The notes beneath the pieces were generated by a model. It did not search any database and was not told the origin of the DNA. It saw only the letters and a list, made by a program, of their open reading frames with translations. From contig NVVI01000053.1 of NCBI GenBank assembly GCA_002402165.1, positions 6,082 through 13,794 of the forward strand: DNA of 7,713 bases. Reading direction: 5' to 3'. The position numbers were made by a program, and so were the translations under genes. Of this stretch, positions 1 through 5,952 are shown in pieces. The first letter of the stretch is position 1. The number at the start of each line of letters is the position of its first letter. The stretch comes from Flavobacteriales bacterium (GTDB taxonomy: Bacteria > Bacteroidota > Bacteroidia > Flavobacteriales_E > Vicingaceae).

Positions 1-26
1 AAATTTCAATTATAAAATAACATAAT

Positions 27-1355
27 ATGAGTCAAGAAATTGCTAGTGCAGATGGGAAATTAGGCATTTTATTACCAGGTATGGGAGCTGTCGCAACAAC
101 TCTTATTGCAGGAGTTCTTGCTGTAAATAAAGGAATTTCTAAACCTATTGGTTCCACTTCTCAAATAGGAACTATCCGTATCGGAAAAAGAACTGAAGAC
201 AATACTCCTTTAATTAAAGATTTTATTCCGTTAGCTGATTTAACTAAAATTGAATTTGGTGGCTGGGATATTTTTGAAGAAAATGTTTATGAATCAGCAA
301 CTCATGCAGGAGTACTAGACAGGTACCTTTTAGAGCAATTAAAACCTGAACTAGAAGCCATCAAGCCTATGAAGGCTGTATTTGATAGAAAATATGTTAC
401 CAAATTAGACGGTTCTCACACTAAAACTGGTACTACTAAAATGGATTTAGCAGGCCAATTAAGACAAGACATTAAAGATTTTAAAGCAAAAAATAATTGC
501 GATAGGTTAGCAATGGTTTGGTGTGGATCTACAGAAATTTATATTGAAGAATCTACAGTTCACCAAACAATAGAGAATTTAGAAGAAGGCATGCGTAACA
601 ATGATGAAAACATACCATCAAGTATGCTGTACGCCTATGCTGCAATAATGGAAGGCGTGCCTTATGCAAACGGAGCTCCAAATTTATCGGCTGATATTCC
701 TGCTCTAATAGAATTAGCAAAACAGCAAAATGTGCCAATTTGTGGTAAAGACTTTAAAACGGGTCAAACATTAATGAAAACAATTTTAGCTCCAGGATTT
801 AAAACAAGATCTCTAGGAATTGCAGGCTGGTTTTCAACAAATATTTTAGGAAATCGAGATGGAGAAGTATTAGATGATCCTGCAAGTTTTAAAACAAAAG
901 AGATGTCCAAACTGAGTGTTTTAGACAGTATTTTAGAACCAGAAAAAAATCCTGATTTATACAAAGATTTATACCATAAAGTTAGAATCAACTATTATCC
1001 ACCACATGGCGACAATAAAGAAGGTTGGGATAACATTGATATTTTTGGTTGGTTGGGATATAAAATGCAAATTAAGGTAGATTTTTTATGTAGAGATTCT
1101 ATATTAGCTGCTCCTCTAGTTCTTGATTTAGCTATCTTCTTAGATTTAGCTTCAAGAGCAAAAATGAGTGGAGTTCAAGAATGGTTATCTTTCTTCTTTA
1201 AAGCTCCACAAACACCCGCTAAAAACATGCAACCAATACACGATATTTTTAAACAAGAAATGAAATTAAAAAACACCTTACGTTATTTACAAGGTGAAGA
1301 TTTAATAACTCATTTGGGACAAGATTACAATGAAGAAGTAAAAATAGAAGCTTAA
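27..1355 (+). CDS. ino1: myo-inositol-1-phosphate synthase (inositol-3-phosphate synthase)
   Basis: Cytoplasmic NAD-dependent enzyme that converts glucose 6-phosphate into 1D-myo-inositol 3-phosphate, the entry step to inositol and inositol lipids. The 442-residue product carries the family's landmarks: a glycine-rich NAD-binding loop GILLPGMGAVATT at about residues 13-25, the DGSHTKTGTTKMDLAG stretch at about 128-143, MVWCGSTEIY at about 163-172, the NGAPNLSADIPAL region at about 215-227, the GKDFKTGQT active-site segment at about 240-248, and KVRINYYPPHGDN at about 318-330. The length fits the shorter prokaryotic synthases. The ATG at 27 is the only sensible start and has no clear Shine-Dalgarno, as is usual in Bacteroidota. 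A strong terminator follows, so it can end a transcript. The neighbouring PgpA- and GtrA-family genes suggest that the inositol phosphate feeds membrane lipid synthesis (inference). Family assignment is very secure. Confidence 0.96.
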   Translation: MSQEIASADGKLGILLPGMGAVATTLIAGVLAVNKGISKPIGSTSQIGTIRIGKRTEDNTPLIKDFIPLADLTKIEFGGWDIFEENVYESATHAGVLDRYLLEQLKPELEAIKPMKAVFDRKYVTKLDGSHTKTGTTKMDLAGQLRQDIKDFKAKNNCDRLAMVWCGSTEIYIEESTVHQTIENLEEGMRNNDENIPSSMLYAYAAIMEGVPYANGAPNLSADIPALIELAKQQNVPICGKDFKTGQTLMKTILAPGFKTRSLGIAGWFSTNILGNRDGEVLDDPASFKTKEMSKLSVLDSILEPEKNPDLYKDLYHKVRINYYPPHGDNKEGWDNIDIFGWLGYKMQIKVDFLCRDSILAAPLVLDLAIFLDLASRAKMSGVQEWLSFFFKAPQTPAKNMQPIHDIFKQEMKLKNTLRYLQGEDLITHLGQDYNEEVKIEA

Positions 1356-1378
1356 TTTTTACTACTTAATTTTATATC

Positions 1379-1413
1379 AAAAAGCTGTTATTAATTAATA
1401 ACAGCTTTTTTTT
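1379..1413 (+). terminator. Rho-independent terminator after the inositol phosphate synthase gene
   Basis: A perfect inverted repeat spans 1379-1410, 16 bases on each side of the centre at 1394/1395 (arm core AGCTGTTATT, partner AATAACAGCT). It ends in a run of eight T at 1406-1413. It begins 23 bases after the stop codon at 1355. The 5' flank of A residues pairs with the T run, so the hairpin may also work for transcripts on the opposite strand, although no minus-strand gene needs it here. Confidence 0.88.
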
Positions 1414-1420
1414 ATTTTTG
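1413..1420 (+). promoter_or_regulatory. Bacteroidota-type TAnnTTTG promoter element for pgpA-gtrA
   Basis: The octamer TATTTTTG exactly fits the -7 consensus TAnnTTTG used by the Bacteroidota primary sigma factor. It begins on the last T of the preceding terminator and ends five bases before the ATG at 1426, so the transcript should start at or within a base or two of the start codon, giving a leaderless or nearly leaderless mRNA. No convincing -33 TTG element is seen upstream because the terminator palindrome occupies that space. A T-rich terminator tail could produce this match by chance, so confidence is moderate. Confidence 0.5.
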
Positions 1421-1425
1421 TAGGT

Positions 1426-1890
1426 ATGAAATTCATATACAAATTATTCGCAACAGCATTAGGATCAGGATACTCTCCTTTTGCACCAGGAACAGCTGGA
1501 ACAATTGTTGGCTGTATTGCATTATGGTTATTTCACAAATGTGGTCTCATCTCTACTATCACCACTCCATTCTTATTTATTGGATTAATTGTAATCACAA
1601 CAATTTTAGGAATAATAGCGGCAGATAAATTAGAAAAAGAATGGGGGAAAGATCCATCTAAAATTGTTATTGATGAAGTAATTGGAATATGGATTACAAT
1701 GATGTTTGTTCCTTTTACGGGGATTAATCTATTAATCGGATTTATATTATTTCGATTTTTTGATATAGCCAAACCCTTAGGAATTAGAAAGCTTGAAAAT
1801 TTAGGTGGTGGAATTGGCGTTATGGCAGATGATATGTTAGCTGGAATTTATGCTAACATTGTTTTACAAATTATCATCTATTTTATATGA
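1426..1890 (+). CDS. pgpA: PgpA-family phosphatidylglycerophosphatase (possibly a phosphatidylinositol-phosphate phosphatase)
   Basis: Integral inner-membrane lipid phosphatase of the PgpA family, classically removing the phosphate from phosphatidylglycerol phosphate. The 154-residue protein shows all three family signatures: GSGYSPFAPGTAGT at about residues 13-26, the acidic motif IVIDEVIG at about 80-87, and MADDMLAGIYAN at about 133-144, with FFDIAKPLGIRKLE at about 111-124. Hydrophobic stretches at about 25-36, 45-65, 88-109 and the C-terminus form the membrane segments. Length is normal for the family. The stop overlaps the next start (ATGA), so the downstream gene is probably translationally coupled. 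Because the neighbour upstream makes inositol phosphate, this copy may act on phosphatidylinositol phosphate or a related lipid instead of phosphatidylglycerol phosphate; this is inference from context and the sequence does not separate the two. Confidence 0.93.
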   Translation: MKFIYKLFATALGSGYSPFAPGTAGTIVGCIALWLFHKCGLISTITTPFLFIGLIVITTILGIIAADKLEKEWGKDPSKIVIDEVIGIWITMMFVPFTGINLLIGFILFRFFDIAKPLGIRKLENLGGGIGVMADDMLAGIYANIVLQIIIYFI

Positions 1891-2264
1891 AAAAATATAT
1901 ATTCCGTCATCAGGTTGCTGCATTAATTGGCTGGGGAGTTGACTACACTGTCTTAATTCTTTGTACAGAAATATTTAGTATCTGGTATGTAACATCAACA
2001 GCTGTTGGAGGTGTATTTGGTGCTCTTGTTAATTTTTTCATCTCTAGCTATTGGGTTTTTTCTAAATCAAAAAATAGTTTAAAAAATCAACTATTTAAAT
2101 ACATCATTGTAACTTTTGGAAACCTGATACTCAACATTCTTTTTATTTACTTATTAACTGATTGGGTAAATATTGATTATAAAATCTCTAAGATAATAGC
2201 AGGTATAACTATAGCCGGTTTATATAATTTTTTATTGATGCGCTATTTTGTTTTTAAAAAATAG
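1887..2264 (+). CDS. GtrA-family four-helix membrane protein
   Basis: Small polytopic inner-membrane protein of 125 residues. Four hydrophobic segments are visible at about residues 8-29, 33-55, 70-90 and 99-117. Family signs are the N-terminal FRHQVAALIGWGVDYTVL (equivalent to the usual F..VG..N...DY pattern, though the common Asn is Gly/Trp here), the central ALVNFFISSYWVF, and the closing NFLLMRYFVFKK. GtrA-type proteins are linked to moving polyprenyl-linked sugars across the membrane in glycosylation of O-antigen, teichoic acid or arabinogalactan, but most family members are uncharacterised. The ATG overlaps the stop of the PgpA-family gene by four bases, so the two are one operon. In this setting a role in moving an inositol-containing or glycosylated lipid is conceivable but unproven. 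It is followed by a 97-base gap. Confidence 0.88.
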   Translation: MKKYIFRHQVAALIGWGVDYTVLILCTEIFSIWYVTSTAVGGVFGALVNFFISSYWVFSKSKNSLKNQLFKYIIVTFGNLILNILFIYLLTDWVNIDYKISKIIAGITIAGLYNFLLMRYFVFKK

Positions 2265-2270
2265 AAAATG

Positions 2271-2290
2271 TTCAACAGAAACGTGTTGAA
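2271..2290 (+). terminator. Possible weak hairpin after the GtrA-family gene
   Basis: TTCAACA at 2271-2277 and TGTTGAA at 2284-2290 form a perfect 7-bp stem with a 6-base loop, seven bases after the gtrA-family stop codon. There is no T-run after it (the next bases are A-rich), so it is a poor intrinsic terminator and could instead be an RNA-stability hairpin. The rest of the gap up to 2361 is AT-rich with no clear TAnnTTTG element, so whether the next gene has its own promoter is not visible. Confidence 0.3.
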
Positions 2291-2361
2291 AAGAAGCATT
2301 TATATAAAGTAGATTACCACAAACCTTTACTTATCATTACATATACTTAAAATATATTATT

Positions 2362-4011
2362 ATGGTAAGTTTTCGTTTATTTCTAATATGTTTAGTTATT
2401 TCAGCTATTATTTTTTCATGCGGAAATAATAATAGCAATAAAAAATCTTCAAATACTTTTAGATACAATGAATCTGAAGGGATAACTTCATTAGACCCTG
2501 CTTTTAGCAGGAATAGAGAGACAATATGGGCTTCTAATCATTTATACAATGGACTTGTGCAGATGGATGATAGCCTTAAAATACTTCCTAGTATAGCTAA
2601 AAGTTGGGAAATTTCTGAAGACGGAAAGACTTACACCTTTCATTTAAGAACTGATGTTTTCTTTCATGATCATGAATTATTTAAAGATGGAAAAGGAAGA
2701 AAAGTAGTTGCTGAAGATTTTATCTACAGTTTTAATCGAATTATTGATCCTAATGTGGCTTCTCCGGGTTCATGGCTATTTAACAATATTGATTATGTTG
2801 AAGAAAGAGGCTTTAAAGCTTTTGAAGCATTAAACGATAGTACTATAAACATTTATCTTTCTATTCCTTTCCCACCTTTTTTAGGGATTTTGACCATGCA
2901 GTATTTTTCTGTGGTTCCTCATGAAGTTGTTGACTACTTCAAGCAAGACTTTAGAAATAACCCTATAGGTACTGGTCCTTTTAAATTTAAAATGTGGGAT
3001 GAAGGAAGTAAAATGGTTCTTTTAAAGAATGAAAATTATTTTGAAAAGGATGAAAAAGGAGTACAATTACCATACTTAGATGGTGTTTCTATTACTTTTA
3101 TTAAAGATAAAGATATTGAGTTCTTGAAGTTTTTGTCTAATAATTTAGATTTCATTAATGGTCCAGAAGGTGACACTAAAGATGCTATTTTTACCAGCGA
3201 TGGAGAATTACAGGCAGAACAGCAAGAAAAGTTCAATATGCTTACCACTCCTCAACTAAACACTGAATACTTAGGTATTTTGGTTGATGATGAATTAGAT
3301 ATTGTTACAAAAAGCCCTCTCAGAAAAAAATTAGTGAGACAAGCTATTAATTACGGTTTTGATAGAAAAAGTATGATGGCTTATTTAAGAAATAACATTG
3401 GGACTCCTGCTAATGCAGGATTTATTCCTAAAGGGCTTCCTTCCTATAATGAGGAAATCGTTAAAGGATATAGATATAATCCTGAAAAAGCAAAAGAACT
3501 ACTGTTTGCAGCAGGATTCCCTAATGGTGAAGGTTTGCCTGAAATTACACTCTATACTACAAAAGACTATGTCGATTTGTGCGAATTTATTCAGCACCAA
3601 CTAAATGAAATTGGTTTTAAAATCAAAATTGATCTAAACCCAGGTATTACTCATAGTGAACTAGTAGCTCGCTCAAAATTAAATTTCTTTAGAAAATCAT
3701 GGATGGCAGATTATCCTGATGCAGAAAACTATTTGGCTTTGTTCTATAGCAAAAACTTTATCCCTAACGGACCAAACTGCACCCATTTTAAAAACTATGA
3801 TTTTGATAAATTATATGAAAAAGCTCAATCTGAAACCAATGATTCATTGCGTTATCACTACTACCAACAAATGGACAAAATAATTATAGAGGAAGCTCCT
3901 ATTGTTCCTTTGTATTATGATGAAGCTGTAAGGTTAATTCAAAAAAATGTAGTGGGATTAGGAGTAAATCCTCAAAATTTATTGAGCTTAAAAAAGGTAA
4001 GAAAAAATTAA
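2362..4011 (+). CDS. Peptide/solute-binding lipoprotein of the ABC transporter family 5 (OppA/DppA-like)
   Basis: Extracytoplasmic substrate-binding protein, probably for oligopeptides, with the family-5 bacterial extracellular solute-binding fold. The 549-residue product begins with a lipoprotein signal peptide whose lipobox is IIFSC, giving lipidation at Cys20. The mature part starts with GNNNSNKK and shows typical family text: ITSLDPAFSRN at about 40-50, LYNGLVQMDDSLKILPSIAKSW at about 61-82, the GKTYTFHLRTDVFFHD block at about 88-103, VVAEDFIYSFNRIIDP at about 114-129, NPIGTGPFKF, LVRQAINYGFDRKSMM, and a C-terminal IIIEEAPIVPLYY. Length is normal. It has no permease or ATPase gene beside it, so it would have to work with a transporter encoded elsewhere or serve another binding role. 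Substrate cannot be read from sequence. It ends 36 bases from the end of the convergent minus-strand block. Confidence 0.93.
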   Translation: MVSFRLFLICLVISAIIFSCGNNNSNKKSSNTFRYNESEGITSLDPAFSRNRETIWASNHLYNGLVQMDDSLKILPSIAKSWEISEDGKTYTFHLRTDVFFHDHELFKDGKGRKVVAEDFIYSFNRIIDPNVASPGSWLFNNIDYVEERGFKAFEALNDSTINIYLSIPFPPFLGILTMQYFSVVPHEVVDYFKQDFRNNPIGTGPFKFKMWDEGSKMVLLKNENYFEKDEKGVQLPYLDGVSITFIKDKDIEFLKFLSNNLDFINGPEGDTKDAIFTSDGELQAEQQEKFNMLTTPQLNTEYLGILVDDELDIVTKSPLRKKLVRQAINYGFDRKSMMAYLRNNIGTPANAGFIPKGLPSYNEEIVKGYRYNPEKAKELLFAAGFPNGEGLPEITLYTTKDYVDLCEFIQHQLNEIGFKIKIDLNPGITHSELVARSKLNFFRKSWMADYPDAENYLALFYSKNFIPNGPNCTHFKNYDFDKLYEKAQSETNDSLRYHYYQQMDKIIIEEAPIVPLYYDEAVRLIQKNVVGLGVNPQNLLSLKKVRKN

Positions 4012-4047
4012 TTTCCGTGTTCTCTATCTGCGTTTCACTAAAAGACA

Positions 4048-4579
4048 TTACCATTTAAAAACGGAAAATCTTACTACTAAATAAGTTGTTGAAATAAAAT
4101 AATCAGGATCTAAAAATGTTGTTCTGCCTAACATAGTTTTAAAACCATATTGAATTATTTTTCCGCCAATAAAAAACCCAACTCCTATTCCTATAGTGTT
4201 TTCAGCAGTAAATTTAGTGTTATTCTTAAGGTTATCTAGTTTTGCATAACGAGGTTCAAGGTCAATATAAATTAGTTTTAGGGGTTGGTATTGAAAAGGA
4301 ATACCAATACTAAACAATTCATAATCTCCAATATAACGCGAATTTAACACAGGTTTAAACGATGGCCCAATTGAAGCACTAACTCCTACTTTCCATCTTT
4401 TGGAGAGCTTTTTTTTGTAAGAGAAAGAAACAGATGTAAGATCTACATCTATGGTAAAATAGTTATTAATGGATGTAGGTAGTATCTTTAATTTTAACAG
4501 GAACTATTTCATCTTGTCCAAACACAGTAACTATTGAAGAAAAAAACAGTACTAAAAGTATGATTGCTTTTTTATTCAA
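4048..4579 (-). pseudogene. Small outer-membrane beta-barrel protein, broken by a one-base frameshift
   Basis: Two overlapping frames together make one protein of about 176 residues. The first begins at a TTG codon at 4579 and encodes a signal peptide (MNKKAIILLVLFFSS, cleavage predicted at FG|Q) and then DEIVPVKIKDTTYIH before a stop at 4468-4466. The second, open from 4503 and ending at 4048, encodes NNYFTIDVDLTSVSFSYKK, then alternating polar/hydrophobic strands such as FTAENTIGIGVGFFIGGKI, and a C-terminal VVRFSVFKW, as expected of a beta-barrel ending in an aromatic residue. Removing one C at about 4472-4471 joins them as TTYIINNYFTI. Reading only the second frame gives a 100-residue fragment from a GTG at 4350, which lacks a signal peptide. 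The TTG lies inside the end of the preceding lipoprotein gene (8-base overlap). No named family is recognised. It is either a recent pseudogene or a sequence error. Confidence 0.68.
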
Positions 4580-5040
4580 ATTTTCTGATTTTTTTCAACG
4601 CAAAAACATATGTGATTCCTACATTTTGAGAATTTTTATCTTCAACCTTTAATATGAGTTTATTATTGTTGATTTTTTGAATAACCCATGAAGCATAAGG
4701 GAAAAATTTACCATAATTTTTGGGAGGTATACCTTGTAAATAGGGATATATTGTTAAAGATGGGGTCATTTCCCATTTTCCTGTAGCGGGTAATTGCCTA
4801 AGGTAATGAATCGTAAGGTTGGTATCTTTTTGAGGATAAAAAATAAGATAGTCAAAAAAGGCAGGATCCGATTTAAAATCATCAAACATATTTACTCCAT
4901 CAATTACTAAATCAACAGGCTCCCATTTACCTAATAGTTGTTGTTCACGGGACAATAGGAGGTTCACTAGGTATAACTTCTTTGTCTTTAGAGCAAGCTA
5001 AAAAAAGTAATGATAGTATTATAATAAACGTTTGTTTCAT
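4572..5040 (-). pseudogene. Lipocalin-like small lipoprotein, broken by a one-base frameshift
   Basis: The intact form would be about 155 residues. An ATG at 5040 starts a clear lipoprotein signal peptide, MKQTFIIILSLLFLAC, lipidated at Cys16 and followed by SKDKEVIPSEPP; this frame stops at 4947-4945. The rest lies in the next frame, ending at 4572: EQQLLGKWEPVDLVIDG, then LIFYPQKDTNLTIHYL, GKWEMTPSLTIYPYLQG and VGITYVFALKKIRKFE. The LLGKWEP start and later GKWE repeat resemble small Bacteroidota lipoproteins with a lipocalin-like fold, though exact family membership is uncertain. Deleting one C from the CCC at 4951-4949 gives a continuous PPIVREQQLLGKW. Read alone, the second frame starts at a GTG at 4967 and gives a 131-residue protein without signal peptide. 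The ATG overlaps the stop of an upstream sorting-domain remnant (ATGA), and its end overlaps the next gene by 8 bases, so it sat in a tight operon. Confidence 0.72.
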
Positions 5041-5245
5041 TGTTTAATAAACAATTTTGTTTGTGTAAAATTGTTATTGGTTAGTCTAAGATAATAAATT
5101 CCCTTGGTTAGTTGGTTAATATTTACTGTAAATTTTGTTTTACCAGTAATATTTTGAGTGTTTACTACTTTACTTTTGCTGTTTAAAATTTCTACATAAA
5201 AGAGTTGTCTTTCGTGTTTTTAACAACTACGTCTCTTCCGATTTC
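5037..5245 (-). pseudogene. Orphan T9SS type A C-terminal sorting domain (gene remnant)
   Basis: An open frame from 5219 to the TGA at 5039-5037 encodes 60 residues with no usable start codon. Its sequence is a T9SS type A sorting domain end: FYVEILNSKSKVVN, then TGKTKFTVNINQLTKGIYYL, then TQTKLFIKQ. This matches the usual pattern of an I-x-N-L-x-x-G-x-Y strand pair and a basic, hydrophobic last strand, and it resembles the end of the protease at 5930. Just upstream, from 5245, a second frame reads EIGRDVVVKNTKDNS and joins it if one T is restored in the T-run at 5201-5198 (giving KDNSFYVEI). No protein body precedes it; the intact barrel gene ends at 5227. It appears to be the tail of a secreted protein whose body was deleted. 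Its stop overlaps the lipoprotein ATG. Confidence 0.75.
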
Positions 5246-5952
5246 TTACTTTTTAATAGGATGCCTATTCCTATTCTGAAATAGTATTTTTTTGGGAAAA
5301 ACTGAACCCCATCATATTTATTATTTCTTTGCTCTTCAGTAAGAGCTAGATTTCCTAAATAACTATACACTGCGCTGTAATCAAATAAAGTAACCGGTAT
5401 TTGAATATTAAGAAAAATTCTTTCAGACACTTTACTATTCAATCCAAGAATAAAAAAACCCTGTAAACCGTAACCATAAATTTCTTTTGAAAAATTTGTT
5501 GCAATAACTGGGTGGTATGATTGATAGTTTCCATATAGTTTTGAGCCTAATCCAACATAAGGGGCTACCTTCTTATCTTTTCTTAATAAGTATGATAAAT
5601 GATAAGAAAAGTGAGATTGCATCGTTAAAATACTGTAACCAACCGCTGTATATCCAGTGCTATTTTCCGTTGTATTATTCGTGCTAGAAACAGAAAAAGG
5701 CATTAGGGTAAATTCTGAGAATTTTCTTTTATTTATTTTTGAAAGGGTTATAGAAAAAACACCCATACTCAAAGCATTACTTTCTGTAATGTGGTAAACA
5801 TCATTAGGGTTTCTGGTTGGCTCAACCTTTTCATAAGATGTTTCTTGATTGATAAACAAATATTTTTGAGAAAAAAAATTATTAGTAACCAACACAAACA
5901 TTGCTAGTATCAATAATTTTATGCTGCTTTTATTGATAAATAATTTTTTCAT
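5227..5952 (-). CDS. Exported probable outer-membrane beta-barrel protein, unknown function
   Basis: A 241-residue protein of no named family that I recognise. The chosen ATG at 5952 gives a clean start, MKKLFINKSSIKLLILAMFV, and a signal peptide with predicted cleavage FFS|Q at about residue 28; an upstream in-frame ATG at 5985 would add 11 residues in front of the signal and lies deep in the previous gene. The mature part alternates hydrophobic and polar residues in likely barrel strands, for example LSMGVFSITLSKI, VAPYVGLGSKLYGNY, YGYGLQGFFILGLNSKV, ERIFLNIQIPVTLF and KKYYFRIGIGILLKSK, and it ends with a short charged tail. That pattern fits a small outer-membrane barrel. Its start overlaps the last 23 bases of the upstream T9SS-protease gene, which suggests translational coupling. 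It is the only gene of the minus-strand block that appears undamaged. Confidence 0.82.
   Translation of the reverse strand: MKKLFINKSSIKLLILAMFVLVTNNFFSQKYLFINQETSYEKVEPTRNPNDVYHITESNALSMGVFSITLSKINKRKFSEFTLMPFSVSSTNNTTENSTGYTAVGYSILTMQSHFSYHLSYLLRKDKKVAPYVGLGSKLYGNYQSYHPVIATNFSKEIYGYGLQGFFILGLNSKVSERIFLNIQIPVTLFDYSAVYSYLGNLALTEEQRNNKYDGVQFFPKKYYFRIGIGILLKSKKSEET

Noticed and set aside
553..991. Open frames on the minus strand inside the inositol phosphate synthase gene (553-738, 764-991)
   Set aside because: They lie wholly antisense to a strongly supported gene, and their translations show no domain, signal peptide or composition typical of a real protein.
1533..1772. Antisense open frame inside the PgpA-family gene
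   Set aside because: It is a shadow of the membrane-segment codons of the real gene and has no features of its own.
3036..3604. Open frames within the solute-binding protein gene (3036-3248 minus, 3398-3604 plus)
   Set aside because: Both are covered by continuous family-matching sequence in the main frame.
4012..4067. Inverted repeat TTTCCGT (4012-4018) and ACGGAAA (4061-4067) between the convergent genes
   Set aside because: The arms are 7 bases with a 42-base loop and no T-run, and one arm lies in coding sequence; this is likely chance.
4463..4480. Programmed ribosomal frameshifting at the barrel junction
   Set aside because: No slippery heptamer, internal Shine-Dalgarno or downstream hairpin is apparent, and a similar break in the neighbouring gene makes damage or error simpler.
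4945..4951. Phase variation by a homopolymer switch as an explanation of the lipoprotein and barrel frameshifts
   Set aside because: The runs are only CC or CCC, far too short for frequent slippage; phase-variable tracts are usually much longer.
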